Source: Eledone cirrhosa (Eukaryota; Mollusca; Cephalopoda; Octopoda; Eledonidae). Taken from it: a stretch of 64,000 bases of DNA. The notes beneath the pieces were generated by a model. The model did not search any database. It had not been told where the DNA came from and saw nothing but the letters and a program-made list of their open reading frames with translations. Every line of letters begins with the position of its first letter. Position 1 is the stretch's first letter. The stretch is from positions 989,004 to 1,053,003 of the forward strand of contig OZ024740.1 in the NCBI GenBank assembly GCA_964016885.1. Reading direction: 5' to 3'. The translations under genes were made by a program, and so were the position numbers. Positions 1 through 10,365 of this stretch are shown piece by piece.

Positions 1-7
1 TCATTTG

Positions 8-133
8 CCCAAACGGTAACTAATAACTTTGCTTCATTCTTTCATCTATTCATTGACATGTCAAATCGTTAATTAAATATTATACACACAAACCACGTCT
101 CTTGTTATATTCATACACACCAGTACCTGTTAT
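8..133 (+). mobile_element. LTR fragment of the 46-48 kb LTR element
   Basis: This stretch reads as the reverse complement of the terminal third of the 363-bp LTR found twice at 46138-46500 and 47805-48167. Shared landmarks include AAACGGTAACTAATAACTTT and ATTGACATGTCAA, and the LTR edge TTGTTAT is represented here by CTGTTAT. The first seven bases (TCATTTG) resemble a point about 50 bp further into the LTR, so the copy seems to carry an internal deletion. The sequence after 133 differs from the putative primer-binding site of the complete element, so this is a solo LTR or a 3' LTR, cut by the window edge. Confidence 0.75.
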
Positions 134-142
134 AACTTTTTT

Positions 143-343
143 TTAAAAGAATTGTCCCTGCAGGGCCATGGTCGAAGCTTCAGATGTGACATTGACCTGT
201 GTGTCCATGGTTACAGTTTCAGATGTGACATTGGCCTGTGATATACCATTAGTGGTGTCATTACCAGCAGAAACAGCTAAGTCAACATTCAGCGTTGCCC
301 TCAGGATTAGGCCAATAACTACAAAACAAACTTTACAACCCAT
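143..343 (-). CDS. Possible signal-peptide exon of a secreted or membrane protein
   Basis: Read from an ATG at 343, this 66-residue frame starts MGCKVCFVVIGLILRATLNV. That is a short basic N-terminus followed by a hydrophobic core, typical of a signal peptide with likely cleavage near residues 23-28 (LAVSA). The rest is Ser/Thr-rich with three N-glycosylation sequons (NDT, NVT, NVT) and an internal repeat: NVTSE occurs twice, 13 residues apart. A longer frame to 469 only adds residues encoded by a microsatellite. I do not recognise the protein. No clear splice donor is visible before the stop at 143, so it may be a short secreted peptide, a first exon, or chance. The repeat and the codon-like composition against a low-complexity background are the main support. 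Confidence 0.3.
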   Translation of the reverse strand: MGCKVCFVVIGLILRATLNVDLAVSAGNDTTNGISQANVTSETVTMDTQVNVTSEASTMALQGQFF

Positions 344-410
344 CTTGAACACTCGACAACTATGTCTTAGTAAGTATATTATATATGTATATATATATCT
401 ATATATACAG

Positions 411-441
<31 letters not shown>

Positions 442-547
442 AATGTATGTGTGTATACGTGTGTAACAATTCAAGAAGTTTTTCTCAAATTGCTTTTCTC
501 TGTATCTAACTATGTGTGTGTTCGTATAATATATATATATTTACATA
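344..547. repeat. AT-rich spacer with (TA)n and (GA)n microsatellites
   Basis: Mixed TA runs, a short GAGAGAGA run near 425-441 and another TA run near 530-540. No gene is visible. Confidence 0.7.
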
Positions 548-605
548 CAATATTAAATAAATGGAAAACTATATTTATAAAACCATATTTATTTCATTAT
601 ATATA

Positions 606-647
606 TTTCGGGGATATCATATTAACAATATGCTATGCCTTCATCAG
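606..647 (-). ncRNA. Hammerhead-ribozyme-like core, left arm of palindrome
   Basis: On the minus strand CTGATGA is followed by a hairpin-forming insert and then GAAA, the conserved order of a hammerhead core. It is the mirror copy of the motif at 818-859. Stems I and III could not be resolved by eye, so activity is not claimed. Confidence 0.35.
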
Positions 648-817
648 ACAAAATACAATATAAACAGTTTTATAGATAAATATATTCGACATACCGTAAT
701 AAACATCAACTTCATTTGAAGAGGTTTACGCTAGCGTAAACCTCTTCAAAGGAAGTTGATGTTTATTACGGTATGTCGAATATATTTATCTATAAAACTG
801 TTTATATTGTATTTTGT

Positions 818-859
818 CTGATGAAGGCATAGCATATTGTTAATATGATATCCCCGAAA
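818..859 (+). ncRNA. Hammerhead-ribozyme-like core, right arm of palindrome
   Basis: CTGATGA (818-824) and GAAA (856-859) flank a segment that can fold as stem II: CATAUU pairs with AAUAUG, then AUA with UAU across one mismatch, then GG with CC. The same layout with different paired bases is seen at 33395-33435, 37125-37165 and 10037-10078. Hammerhead ribozymes are known in Penelope-like element terminal repeats. A match to the Rfam hammerhead models would settle it. Confidence 0.4.
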
Positions 860-1010
860 TATATATAATGAAATAAATATGGTTTTATAAATATAGTTTT
901 CCATTTATTTAATATTGTAAATATACTCCAAATATTTGTCGAGTGCTTTTATATCAGTTATAAATATTTACTAGTTGTAACCCAACAATTTTAAATATAA
1001 CTTTACATGT

Positions 1011-2145
<1,135 letters not shown>

Positions 2146-2346
2146 TCTACTAATACCCCTCATATTCTTGAGTTTTATTCCTGTAGAAGCCATATCTATA
2201 TTAAATATTCGATATACATTACTATTTCCATCGAATAAATGAGTTCTCTGCAATTTCCGTATTAAATATGGCATATATACTATTAATACCCCTCCTATTA
2301 ATGAGTTTTAGTCTTGTAGAAGTCAATTCTGTATTAAATATTGCAT
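2146..2346. repeat. ~145-bp tandem repeat, left part
   Basis: Imperfect units containing TAATACCCCTCATATT, TTTTAGTCCTGTAGAAGCC and the ATTAAATATTG motif. The array resumes at 4007 after a LINE insertion. A single stray unit end (AGTTCTAGTCCTGTAGAAGC) lies at about 40407-40426. Confidence 0.8.
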
Positions 2347-4006
2347 ATATAATAATAATAATAATGAAATTATTGTGTACAGTGCTCAGGTGCACTACAA
2401 CTCATCAAAGGTGCATGTATAGTACATAGAATAATGTACAAATGTCAGGAAAATAAACAGTGTATGAGTCATGATATAATAACAATAACAATAATGAAAT
2501 ATTGTGCACAGTGCCCAGGTGCACCACAACCCATCAAAAAAGTGCATGTACAGTACATAGGGCAATGCACAAACATCAGTAAAATGAACAGTGCACGAGT
2601 CATGATACACACATGTGTGCATGTGTATGGAAGGGGCACATCAGGTGTAGTTTTGGCGTATTTCGGGAAGCATGAGCGTCTTAAAGGATGCAGTGTCTCG
2701 GCAGCTAACAATTGACGCAGGCAGTTTGTTCCATGCTTCAGCAACTCTGAGCGTGAAAAAATGTCTGCGAAAGTCATGGGAGCTGTGCTGTTTTCTTATC
2801 TTGTAGGCATGTCCACGTGTGTTAGACACATGGAGATCAAAGAGGTGCTCAGGGTTGCAGTTGGTGAGATGGTTAAAAACTTTGTGGGTATTCACCAAGT
2901 CCATTGCCAGACGTCGGAGCTTCAATGAATCCATGCCCAGGGAAGCAAGGCGTTCAGAGTATGGTAGGTGTCTGATGGAGGGTATGCGCTTGGTTGCACG
3001 TCTCTGAACAGTTTCCAGGAGGTCAATGTTCCGAGCAAGATAGGGGTTCCAGACTGATGATGCGAATTCCAAGTGTGGTCGCACCATAGCTGTATACAGT
3101 TTTAAATAGATGGCTGGAGAGCGGCTAACAAAGGTCTTGCTGAGCGATGCCAAGACACCCTCGGCCTTCTTGACAATCTTAGAGACATGCTTTGTCCAAC
3201 GCAAATCGTTGCTGACAGTAATGCCCAGGTCACGTTCACAAGAGGACTTTTTGATGTCAGTGTTGTGGAGGGAGTATGTGGACGCTGGATTTTTCCTTCC
3301 AAAATGCATGGTGGTACACTTGTCCACAGCCAGCTTCAGTTGCCAGTCTGCGATCCATTGCTGCATTGTGTCCAGGTCTGATTGTAGGAAAGAGTTGTAA
3401 ATTTCAGGATCAGTCCTTTTGATTTCAAGGTACAGCTTGATGTCATCTGCATATTTTAGTACCGTGGCATTCTGTAAGTTGGCATCTATGTCATTAATAT
3501 ATGCCACAAACAAAAGAGGACCAAGAACAGATCCCTGTGGTACACCAGATGACATCTCATATGGTGAAGAATGCTGTCCTAGAACCATGACTACTTCCTT
3601 TCGGCTGAGAATGAAGGATTTCAGCCAGTCGAAAAGATCATCCCTCACACCCATTGCAGAGAGTTTTGCCATAAGTCTTTTGTGTGGCACAGAATTAAAA
3701 GCCTTAGCAAAGTCAAGGTAAACAACATCCACCCATGAGCCGCTGTCAGTGATCCGGGTGATGTCCTCAAGGAACTCGATAAGCTGATCACAGCAGCTGG
3801 AGTTAGGGATAAATCCAAACTGTGAGGGCCGGATGAGGCTGTGAGAGCTCCAGAAGTTCCAAAGTGTTTCTCTGACACAGGATTCCATCAGTTTGGCCAT
3901 ACAGCTAGTAAGACTGACTGGACGATAGTTGACAGGTGACATGCGGTTGCCCTTTTTGAACAGGGGAATGACACTGGCAGTTTTCCACTGCTCCGGAGTA
4001 GCACCA
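2347..4006 (-). mobile_element. CR1/L2-like LINE, 5'-truncated, inserted in the tandem repeat
   Basis: The element runs on the minus strand from about 4006 to 2347 and ends in an (ATT)n tail, as CR1/L2-type non-LTR elements do. The surrounding tandem repeat reads straight through when the element is removed: the left side stops at TTGCATATATA and the right side resumes at ATATACTATTATTTGATT. The 3' UTR is duplicated in tandem (about 2347-2475 and 2476-2610), each copy with a TGTGCACAGTGCCCAGGTGC-type motif. A second, more broken copy lies on the plus strand at 49649-50740. Confidence 0.85.
2641..4005 (-). CDS. Reverse transcriptase C-terminal part of a CR1/L2-like LINE (5'-truncated)
   Basis: An uninterrupted frame encodes most of a non-LTR reverse transcriptase. 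Visible motifs are PEQWKTASVIPLFKKGNR at the start, then NYRPVSLTS, QFGF, VYLDFAKAFNSVPHKRL (motif A, catalytic Asp near frame residue 147), SSGVPQGSVLGPLLF (motif B) and KYADDIKLY (motif C, YADD near residues 234-237). The thumb and C-terminal tail follow, with LGITVSNDLRWTKHV, RRATKRIP and PYSERLASLG. The open frame nominally starts at 4152, but its first ~50 residues are encoded by the tandem repeat, so the true element begins near 4005. The endonuclease and the N-terminal RT are missing. The enzyme would copy element RNA at a nicked chromosomal target; this truncated copy should be inactive. The intact frame suggests a fairly young insertion. Confidence 0.88.
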   Translation of the reverse strand, partial: GATPEQWKTASVIPLFKKGNRMSPVNYRPVSLTSCMAKLMESCVRETLWNFWSSHSLIRPSQFGFIPNSSCCDQLIEFLEDITRITDSGSWVDVVYLDFAKAFNSVPHKRLMAKLSAMGVRDDLFDWLKSFILSRKEVVMVLGQHSSPYEMSSGVPQGSVLGPLLFVAYINDIDANLQNATVLKYADDIKLYLEIKRTDPEIYNSFLQSDLDTMQQWIADWQLKLAVDKCTTMHFGRKNPASTYSLHNTDIKKSSCERDLGITVSNDLRWTKHVSKIVKKAEGVLASLSKTFVSRSPAIYLKLYTAMVRPHLEFASSVWNPYLARNIDLLETVQRRATKRIPSIRHLPYSERLASLGMDSLKLRRLAMDLVNTHKVFNHLTNCNPEHLFDLHVSNTRGHAYKIRKQHSSHDFRRHFFTLRVAEAWNKLPASIVSCRDTASFKTLMLPEIRQNYT

Positions 4007-4920
4007 TATACTATTATTTGATTTGATTTAAAGAGTTCTAGTCCTTTAGAAGCCATATCCGTAATAAATATGGCATAGAATCTACTAATACCACTCATAT
4101 TAAAGTATTTTAGTCCTGTAGAAGCCATATCTGTATTCAATATTGGATACACACTACTATTTCATTCGAATTAATCAGTTCTCTGCATTTAGATTCCATT
4201 TCCGTATTAAATATGGCATATAATCTACTAATACCCCTCATATTAATGAGTTTTAGTCCTGTAGAAACCATTTCTATATTAAATGTTGGTTATATACTAC
4301 TATTTGATTCGATTTAAAGAGTTCTAGTCCTTTAGATTCCATTTCCGTATTAAATATGGCATATAATCTACTAATACCCTCATATTAATGAGTTTTAGTC
4401 CTGTAGAAACCATTTCTATATTAAATGTTGGTTATATACTACTATTTGATTCGATTTAAAGAGTTCTAGTCCTTTAGATTCCATTTCCGTATTAAATATG
4501 GCATATAATCTACTAATACCCTCATATTAATGAGTTTTAGTCCTGTAGAAACCATTTCTATATTAAATGTTGGTTATATACTACTATTTGATTCGATTTA
4601 AAGAGTTCTAGTCCTTTAGAAGCCATTTCTGTATTAAATATGGCATATACTCTACTAATACCCCTCATATTAATGAGTTTTAGTCTTGTAGAACCAATTT
4701 CTGTATTAAATATTGCATATATACTACTATCTCATTTGAATTAAAGAGTTCTAGTCCTTTAGAAGCCATTTCTGTATTAAATATGGCATATAATTTACTA
4801 ATACCCCTCATATTAATGAGTTCTAGTCTTGTAGAAGCCTTTTCTCTAGTAAATATTGCATATATACTACTATTTGATTCGAATTAAAGAGTTCTAGTCC
4901 TTTAGAAGCCAATAACCTTC
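4007..4920. repeat. ~145-bp tandem repeat, right part
   Basis: About six units, each with two related halves: one with AGTTCTAGTCCTTTAGAAGC and TAAATATGGCATATAATC, the other with TAATGAGTTTTAGTCCTGTA and a TATACTACTATTTGATTCG motif. The 4250-4600 units are nearly identical to each other, which indicates recent unequal exchange. Confidence 0.85.
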
Positions 4921-4924
4921 ATAT

Positions 4925-5245
4925 TAATGTGATGTAAAGAGAGGGTGAGAAATAAGCGGTAGATAGAGTAATAGACGTAAAGAGAGGGAGAGAAACATGC
5001 GGTAGATAGAGTAATAGAAGTAAAGATAGCGGGAGAAATAAAAGGGAGATGGAGTAATAAATGTAAAGAGAGGTGGAGAAATAAGTAGTAGATAGAGTAA
5101 TAGATGTGAAGAGAAGGTGAGAACTAAGAGGGAGATGGAGTAATAGATGTAAAGAGAAGGTGAGAAATACGAGATAGAGTTAACGATGTAAAGAGAGGGG
5201 GAGAAGGATGAGTTAGTTAGACTAGAATATGTAAAGAGAGGTGGA
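4925..5245. repeat. Purine-rich minisatellite, ~52-55-bp unit, about six copies
   Basis: Repeats of GATGTAAAGAGAGG(G/T)GAGAAATA followed by a GAGATAGAGTAATAGA-type half. The plus strand is almost all purine. Frames on the minus strand (Ser/Tyr/Phe-rich) are translations of the repeat, not genes. Confidence 0.8.
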
Positions 5246-5394
5246 GAGTGTGACACACATTTATCTGTCTATCTCTCTATTTTTGCTCCTTCCATGTATC
5301 GTCGTCTCTCACCGCTCCTCCTGAAAGCCGATTGCCGCGCCATCTTTGCTCTTTTTCAGTGACCTGGAACTAAGTAAAAAGAGTAGTAGATAAC

Positions 5395-5487
5395 TCCTCT
5401 GGCACTATCGAGAAGAGCGGAGAGTCCGAGATTCGAAACCATGTAACATCGTAGCCCTGAGGTTAGTAAGCGGAGCTGCTACTGACT
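5395..5487 (-). mobile_element. Possible tRNA-derived SINE head
   Basis: On the minus strand TAGCAGCTCCGCTTACTAAC is followed by GGTTTCGAATCTCGGACTC. The latter resembles a Pol III B box (GGTTCGANTCC), with an A-box-like stretch at about the expected distance upstream. It abuts the truncated LINE copy A. It is too short and diverged to name a family. Confidence 0.4.
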
Positions 5488-7432
5488 GAGCAATCAAAGA
5501 TATGAAGACAGGCAAGGCAGCTGGGCCTTTGATGATAGTTGTTGAGATGTTGAAAGCATCTGGAATGGTGGGACATACTATGGACACCCAGATAGTAAAC
5601 CAAATAATACAGAATGGGGTCATACCAGATGACTGGCGTAGCAGCATCATCGTTAACTGCTACAAGGGCAAAGGAGATGTTCTAAATAGAGGAAACTATA
5701 GAGGCATTAAGGTAGTTGACCAGGTCATGAAGGTCACAGAAAGAGTTATAGCACAACTAATCAGAGACAGAATTGATCTAGATGAAATGTAGTTTGGGTT
5801 CGTGCCAGGTAAAAGTACCACAGATGCTTTTTTCCTTGTACAGCAACTACAGGAGAAGTACCCAGTTAAAAGTAAACCCCTCTACTTAGCTTTTGTTGAC
5901 TTGGAGAAAGCCTTAGACAGAGTCCCCCGCTCCATTATCTGGTGGGCCCTTAGAAAAGTAGGAGTAGATGAATGGCTTGTGAGAGCTATACAAGCCATGT
6001 ACAAAGAAACAGTCAGCAAGGTTAGAATTAACAATGAATATAGTGAAGAATTTAGTGTAAAAGTAGGTGTTCAGCAAGGCCCCATCCTTAGCTTCATCCT
6101 GTTTATTATTGCCCTTCAGGCTATAACAGAGGGGTTTAAGACCAGCTGCCCATGGGAACTCCTATACGCAGATGATCTAACTCTCAAAGCTGAATCTATG
6201 GCTGAACTAGAGAAGAAATTCCAAAAATGGAGGCATTGGCTTGAATCAAAAGGCCTTAAAGTTAACTTGTCTAAGACTAAAGGTCTAGTATGTAGAAAAG
6301 AAAATAGGGCACTGGTGCCATGCTCAGTGTGTAGGAAAGGAGTAGGAAGAAATTCCATTCTATGTCCCAAATGCAAACTATGAGTACATAAGAGATGTAG
6401 TGAGATCACAGAATGTAGATTTTATATGTGGCCGATGCTCATGTGAAATAAACAGCAAGTGCCCACAGGATACTAGCACCTTCTACTGCCCAGATGGTTC
6501 TATAGAAATAGTGGACACTTTCGTTCCCTGGGTGACAAAATCGGCAGTGGTGGAGGGTGCTCTGAAAGTGTAGTAGCCAGAGTTAGAACGGGATGGAAAA
6601 AGCTCAGAGAGCTAATACCGCTACTAGACACAAGTTTCTCTCTAAAAATGAAAGCAGTTTGTATGATGCGTGCATACGAACAACAATGTTACATGGCAGT
6701 GAGACATGGGCTTTGTGTGCAGAGGACCTGCACAGATTGGAAAGGAATGAGGCATGCATGATCTGTTGGATGTGTAATACACGAACGGCAAGACATAAAC
6801 AAACTAAGTGATAAATTAGGAATAAGAGGGATCAATGCTGTTTACTTGAGAGAAGACTATGTTGGTATGGTCATGTGATGTGCATGAAAGATGACAGCTT
6901 TATAAAAAAGTGCAGGGTGATCAAAATTGATGGAAGTTATGGAGTAGGTAGACCCAGAAAAACCTGGGACGACATAAAATCCAACCTTGCATACTTACAC
7001 CTCTCTAAGACAATGTCACTGGATCGAGATCTATGGCACCACACAGTAACAGAGAAGGCCTGACTTCCCTACGTGCAAAGTTAACCTACAGTCAGTAGGG
7101 CCCTCCTAACCAAATATAAACCCCAACCCACAACCCATACTCCATCCTCCCACTCCCACAAACACCACCCTGTCTCTGTAAAGTTATGTTGGTACTACAA
7201 CATCCAGTCCAAACTAAAGAGGTCGTGTAGGTGTCATGACGAAAAGACTCCCAGTCCACACTGGAAATGTGGTTGGTGTTAGGAAGGGCATCCAGCTGTA
7301 GAAAACTTGCCAGATACAGTCCTATATGAGTGATACACGGTCACCCGATCAATCTTGCCTCAAGTAGGACGATTCCTGTCTAACCCATGCTAGCGTGGAA
7401 GATAGACATTAAATGATAATGGTGATGATGAT
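5488..7432 (+). pseudogene. LINE copy A: 5'-truncated APE-type LINE, RT frame broken
   Basis: RT sequence begins at AATCAAAGATATGAAGAC and ends in a 3' UTR with GGAAGGGCATCCAGCTGTAG and a GATGATGATGATAT tail. The frame 5502-5792 (KGKGDVLNRGNYRGIK) is cut by a TAG where copies C and F have CAG (DEMQFGF). It resumes at 5802-6383 with FVDLEKALDRVPR (motif A, AFD changed to ALD) and LLYADDLTLKAES. Further frameshifts separate the remaining C-terminal pieces at 6593-6811 and 6875-7063 (VGRPRKTWDD). The family is an APE-type LINE, RTE-like by recollection of its endonuclease, here without the endonuclease. Its 3' flank matches, in inverted order, the flank of copy E at 44390 and below. Confidence 0.88.
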
Positions 7433-8181
7433 ATATAGTGTATATAATAGTTGTAATGTCACTGGTGCCGATCTATATCACCCTTACCCTTGGACAACAT
7501 GATATATAGTCTATATATATTGGACAATATTATATATAGTGTATATGTGGTGTATATAGACAATATTCTATATACATATGTACATACACACTGACAAACA
7601 TATATATACATATAGAAGGGTCGGATGAGGAGTTCATAGACTAACCAAGTTACTCTCATGGAATGAGACAATGTATACACACAAATATATACTATATATA
7701 TGTATACATACACATATATATTGTATAGTGAAGTCATACACATATTGTAATATCATGTTTTCAATTGTCAGCCAGGGAGGTACATTGAGCCCTAAAGCAA
7801 GACACATCATTCCACATGTCTCTAATCTCCACAGCTGAAAAAGACAAGTTTCAGCTTTAGTTGGAGGTTTAGCATGGGTTGGATCATTCTCTGCCTCCAA
7901 CATTTTCCCTGCGGCCACAAACCCAGGCTTTACTACCTGCAATAGAGAGAAGAGAGAGATAGTTAAATACCGGGGCCTGACTAACCACTTCCTCTTTGTC
8001 CCCACACTGCTGATTTCCTTCTCAAAATTAGAAAGACAGCTGCCCACTTGAGGAAGGATGTTGCAGTTGGGGTCTCTGGCTATTCTCTATGGTACACCTT
8101 TGCCATTTTGTCTGTATGGTGGGGCTGAATCACAGCTCAGACTGAAATATAAAATCTGTCCCTCTCCCATTATTTTCGTTG
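7433..8181. repeat. R-block: dispersed unit next to zinc-finger modules, copy 1
   Basis: AT-rich microsatellite-like sequence followed by GAAGGGTCGGATGAGGAGTT, CATGGAATGAGACAATGTAT, GGAGGTACATTGAGCCCTAA and GTTAAATACCGGGGCCTGAC. Other copies lie at 15490-15713 (part), 20459-21260 and, inverted, 43561-44390. The 7634-8047 minus-strand frame is not conserved as a protein between copies, so I do not call a gene. The end (GTGGGGCTGAATCACAGCTC) recurs at 26940-27020 and inverted at 54430-54500. Confidence 0.7.
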
Positions 8182-8361
8182 AATTCACAGCATCGGTAGA
8201 GGGTCGGACGCTATGCTTTGAAGCATAGAGTTACCTCCCTTTATGATCGGAGTTCAAATACTGCCAGGGTTAACTTTGCCTTTCATCCTTACTAGGTCGA
8301 TAAAATAAAGTACCAGTAATACACTGGATTAATTGCTGGCCTTGTGCCAAAAGTAGAAACA
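8182..8361 (+). mobile_element. tRNA-derived SINE (type 2) with 13-bp target duplication
   Basis: Matches the consensus seen at 26583-26766: GGTAGAGGGTCGGACGC, AGTTCAAATACTGCC (B-box region), GGTCGATAAAATAAAGTACC and GCTGGCCTTGTGCCAAAAGT. It is slightly 5'-truncated. ATTATTTTCGTTG is present on both sides (8169-8181 and 8362-8374). The related flanks at 54420 and 27010 lack the SINE, so they are empty sites. Confidence 0.88.
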
Positions 8362-8374
8362 ATTATTTTCGTTG

Positions 8375-9060
8375 TTTGATACGTTTTTTTCCATTACTTA
8401 AATATTTTATTACCTTTAATAATGTGTTTTAGTTTAATATGAACAGTTATATAAAATTAATAACGTTATTTATTCAAATCTGAATAAAGTACTAGCATAT
8501 CTATTGAACGTATGAATCTAAACTATAATAAAAGGAGGAGCGCGAGACTGCGTACGGTTAATAATTTTTTATCCCATTAGTAAAATAAGTTGGATTACTT
8601 TGAATAAATAATGAATGAATATTATATAATTTATCTACTAAATTTCGTGGCTGTTGATTAAATATATTTTGTTTATTTAAAGATTCACTTCTTTAAAATT
8701 TCTGAAATGTCAACACTTCCGGTTGGCCATCGCTTCAATAAACATTACTAATTTTCTGCTGATGCAGTTTATATATAATATCGTCTTTTTTAATGTATCA
8801 TGGATTACGTTACTGATTACATAAGACAGTGTAACACAGTCTTCGTTCAATTTCTGTGTATTATATTTTGTCAATTACGATTTTATTTGATGTATCATAT
8901 CTACATGTATATATACTTGTGTATAACATCAATATACACACTACACACGCTCGCAGAAAACCGCCCGAAGTGGTTTTCTGCTAGTTCATATAACGGAAGT
9001 TGTTTCTGAATGTATTAAATTATATAGGGGTCTTTTAAGTTATGTCACCGCTGTCAACTA
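8375..9060. repeat. Dispersed block shared with 11811-12270 and, inverted, 62040-62525
   Basis: Holds AATGTCAACACTTCCGGTTG, ATGTATCATGGATTACGTTA and TATATACTTGTGTATAACAT. The direct partner at 11811-12270 is more than 85 percent similar by eye over about 450 bp. No credible gene. Confidence 0.65.
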
Positions 9061-9095
9061 GACAGTCGAAAGATATCTACAATTGCTCCATCGTG

Positions 9096-9157
9096 TATTT
9101 TGTTAAACATAAATGTGGATATAAGTTGTTATATCCACATTTATGTTTAACAAAATA
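9096..9157. repeat. Perfect 28-bp inverted repeat, 6-nt loop
   Basis: Arms 9096-9123 and 9130-9157 contain TTTGTTAAACATAAATGTGG and its complement around the loop AGTTGT. The single-arm form, TTTGTTAAACATAAATGTGG then ATATAAGTTGT, occurs at 61419-61450, where it is the target of several SINE insertions. Confidence 0.8.
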
Positions 9158-9307
9158 CTTCTTTACATTTCTATTTCTTAAATATTTTATTTCCTTTAAT
9201 AATGTGTTTTGTTTTAATATGAACAGTTATGTAACATTAATAATGTTATTTATACAAATCTGAATAAAGAACTAACATAAAGATTTGAAGGTGTGAAGCA
9301 ATATAAC

Positions 9308-9338
9308 TGTTTCTACTTTTGGCACAAGGCCAGCAAGT
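9308..9338 (-). mobile_element. 31-bp SINE scrap flanked by an 8-bp target duplication
   Basis: TGTTTCTACTTTTGGCACAA plus AGGCCAGCAAGT is the 3' end of the type 2 SINE. AATATAAC stands on both sides (9300-9307 and 9339-9346). The homologous site at about 22327-22340 reads GAAGCAATATAACGGAAG without it. Confidence 0.85.
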
Positions 9339-9395
9339 AATATAACGGAAGTTGTTTCTGAATATATTAAATTGTGTAGGGGACATTTAAGTCAT

Positions 9396-9407
9396 GACAC
9401 CGGTGTC
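9396..9407. promoter_or_regulatory. 12-bp palindrome GACACCGGTGTC upstream of Z1
   Basis: A perfect palindrome within conserved AAGTCATGACACCGGTGTCA. Identical copies lie at 21428-21439, 22387-22398, 23374-23385 and 61207-61218, always in zinc-finger 5' flanks. It could bind a dimeric factor; function is inference. Confidence 0.5.
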
Positions 9408-9974
9408 AACTAGACAGTGTAAAGTTACCATTTATATCAGCTCCATTGTTACAACTTAAACCTCATCTAATTTTATCGTTTATGGTGATTATTTCATATT
9501 AAGGTGGATGTTAATGTTTGTAAATAACATAAGGTGACTTATTTACCTTATAGTTGTTGTTTTATCACCTGTATTATTAAATATTGAAGTGGTTGTTCAA
9601 CATTTTACAGGACAAGAAAATATTATTTTAATCAGAAATCAGTGAACATTTAGTTTTTGGTCTTGAAAACTAAAGTACGTATTATTTCGTTTTCCATCAC
9701 AACACAAACATTGTGAACTTTTCTATCTGAAGTGAAATATCTTGAATTATTACAACACCTACACACGTCTATTTCTCTCTCTCATACCACTATGTCTGTA
9801 TATATATTAACCTTCGTCTTTTGTAATTATGGATATTAATTCTCTTGTCACCTGAACTGTCCTCAATAACAAGAACCTTAACTATAGAAGATCGATTCGT
9901 CTGTTTTATGAGCTGAGGATTTTATTGTGAATAGAGCTTCTCTCACCTTAACAAACACACACACATATATATAT

Positions 9975-10245
9975 ATTACTTCAAAATATTAATAAATATA
10001 GAGATTCATGTGATCAAATATATTTTATTATGCATATTTCAGAAGTACTGAGCTATTTCATCAGTACGTCCTCATCAGATAAAATAAATTGATGTCTGAC
10101 ATACCTCAACTGTGCAGATGGTTCAATTACAGTCTATATTAATATTTTGAAGTAATATTAATAACTCCAGAAAACCTCACTGTTGAGTGCTTCTAATCTA
10201 TTGTAAAACTTTATTCATTGATTAATCAATGAACCTTGTTGAACT
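9975..10245. mobile_element. Penelope-type pseudo-LTR insertion in the Z1 5' flank
   Basis: A perfect 20-bp inverted repeat (9975-9994 and 10137-10156, ATTACTTCAAAATATTAATA) bounds most of it. It continues to GTTGAGTGCTTCTAATC, comparable to GTCGAGTGCTTTATATC next to the element at 37224. The insertion lies in the (TA)n tract of the flank, the same habit as the other Penelope copies here. Confidence 0.6.
10037..10078 (-). ncRNA. Hammerhead-like core in Z1 5' flank insertion
   Basis: The minus strand reads CTGATGA, a stem II hairpin, then GAAA. The stem pairs GUACUGA with UCAGUAC (7 bp), one C-U mismatch, then three closing pairs. The layout is the same as in the Penelope element at 33395-33435 but with different bases, which looks like covariation. 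Confidence 0.4.
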
Positions 10246-10365
10246 TTTGGTTATATATATATATATATAAGCACTTGCTTTTTCTTCATCCATCTTATTA
10301 CTTTACCAACTGAATGCTACATTTCTTAATATATGAGTGAAAGTGGTGAGATTCCTTTATGAAAT

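Larger units (their letters stand above)
548..1010. mobile_element. Head-to-head pair of Penelope-type pseudo-LTRs (giant palindrome)
   Basis: Positions 548-732 and 733-917 are near-perfect reverse complements, about 185 bp per arm, meeting at GCTAGC (730-735) with no spacer. Each arm matches the inverted terminal repeats of the Penelope-like element at 33337-37223: both have the TGTCTGATGAAGGCAT motif, the AATGAAATAAATATGG motif and the TTTATAAATATAGTTT motif. The tail 918-1010 (TTGTCGAGTGCTTTTATATC and a CCCAACAATTTTAAATA motif) matches the outer flank of that element at 37224-37312. This is therefore a non-autonomous remnant with no coding region, sitting between (TA)n tracts like its full-length relative. 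Transcribed, it would fold into a long RNA hairpin. Confidence 0.8.
9170..10365 (+). promoter_or_regulatory. Zinc-finger module 1: conserved 5' flank of Z1
   Basis: This ~1-kb flank is shared with Z2 (three tandem copies), Z4 (inverted) and the orphan copy at 32311-33290. Landmarks in order are GTGTAGGGGACATTTAAGTC, the palindrome GACACCGGTGTC (9396-9407), AATAACATAAGGTGACTTAT, GAAATCAGTGAACATTTAGT, GAACTTTTCTATCTGAAGTG and AAGATCGATTCGTCTG. A Penelope-type insert interrupts it at 9975-10245. It probably carries the promoter and 5' UTR because conservation runs right up to the start codon, but no TATA box or mapped start can be pointed to. Confidence 0.6.

Noticed and set aside
7634..8047. 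A 137-residue minus-strand frame with a plausible start
   Set aside because: The paralogous R-block at 43830-44020 does not keep it as a protein, and the C-terminal third is microsatellite.
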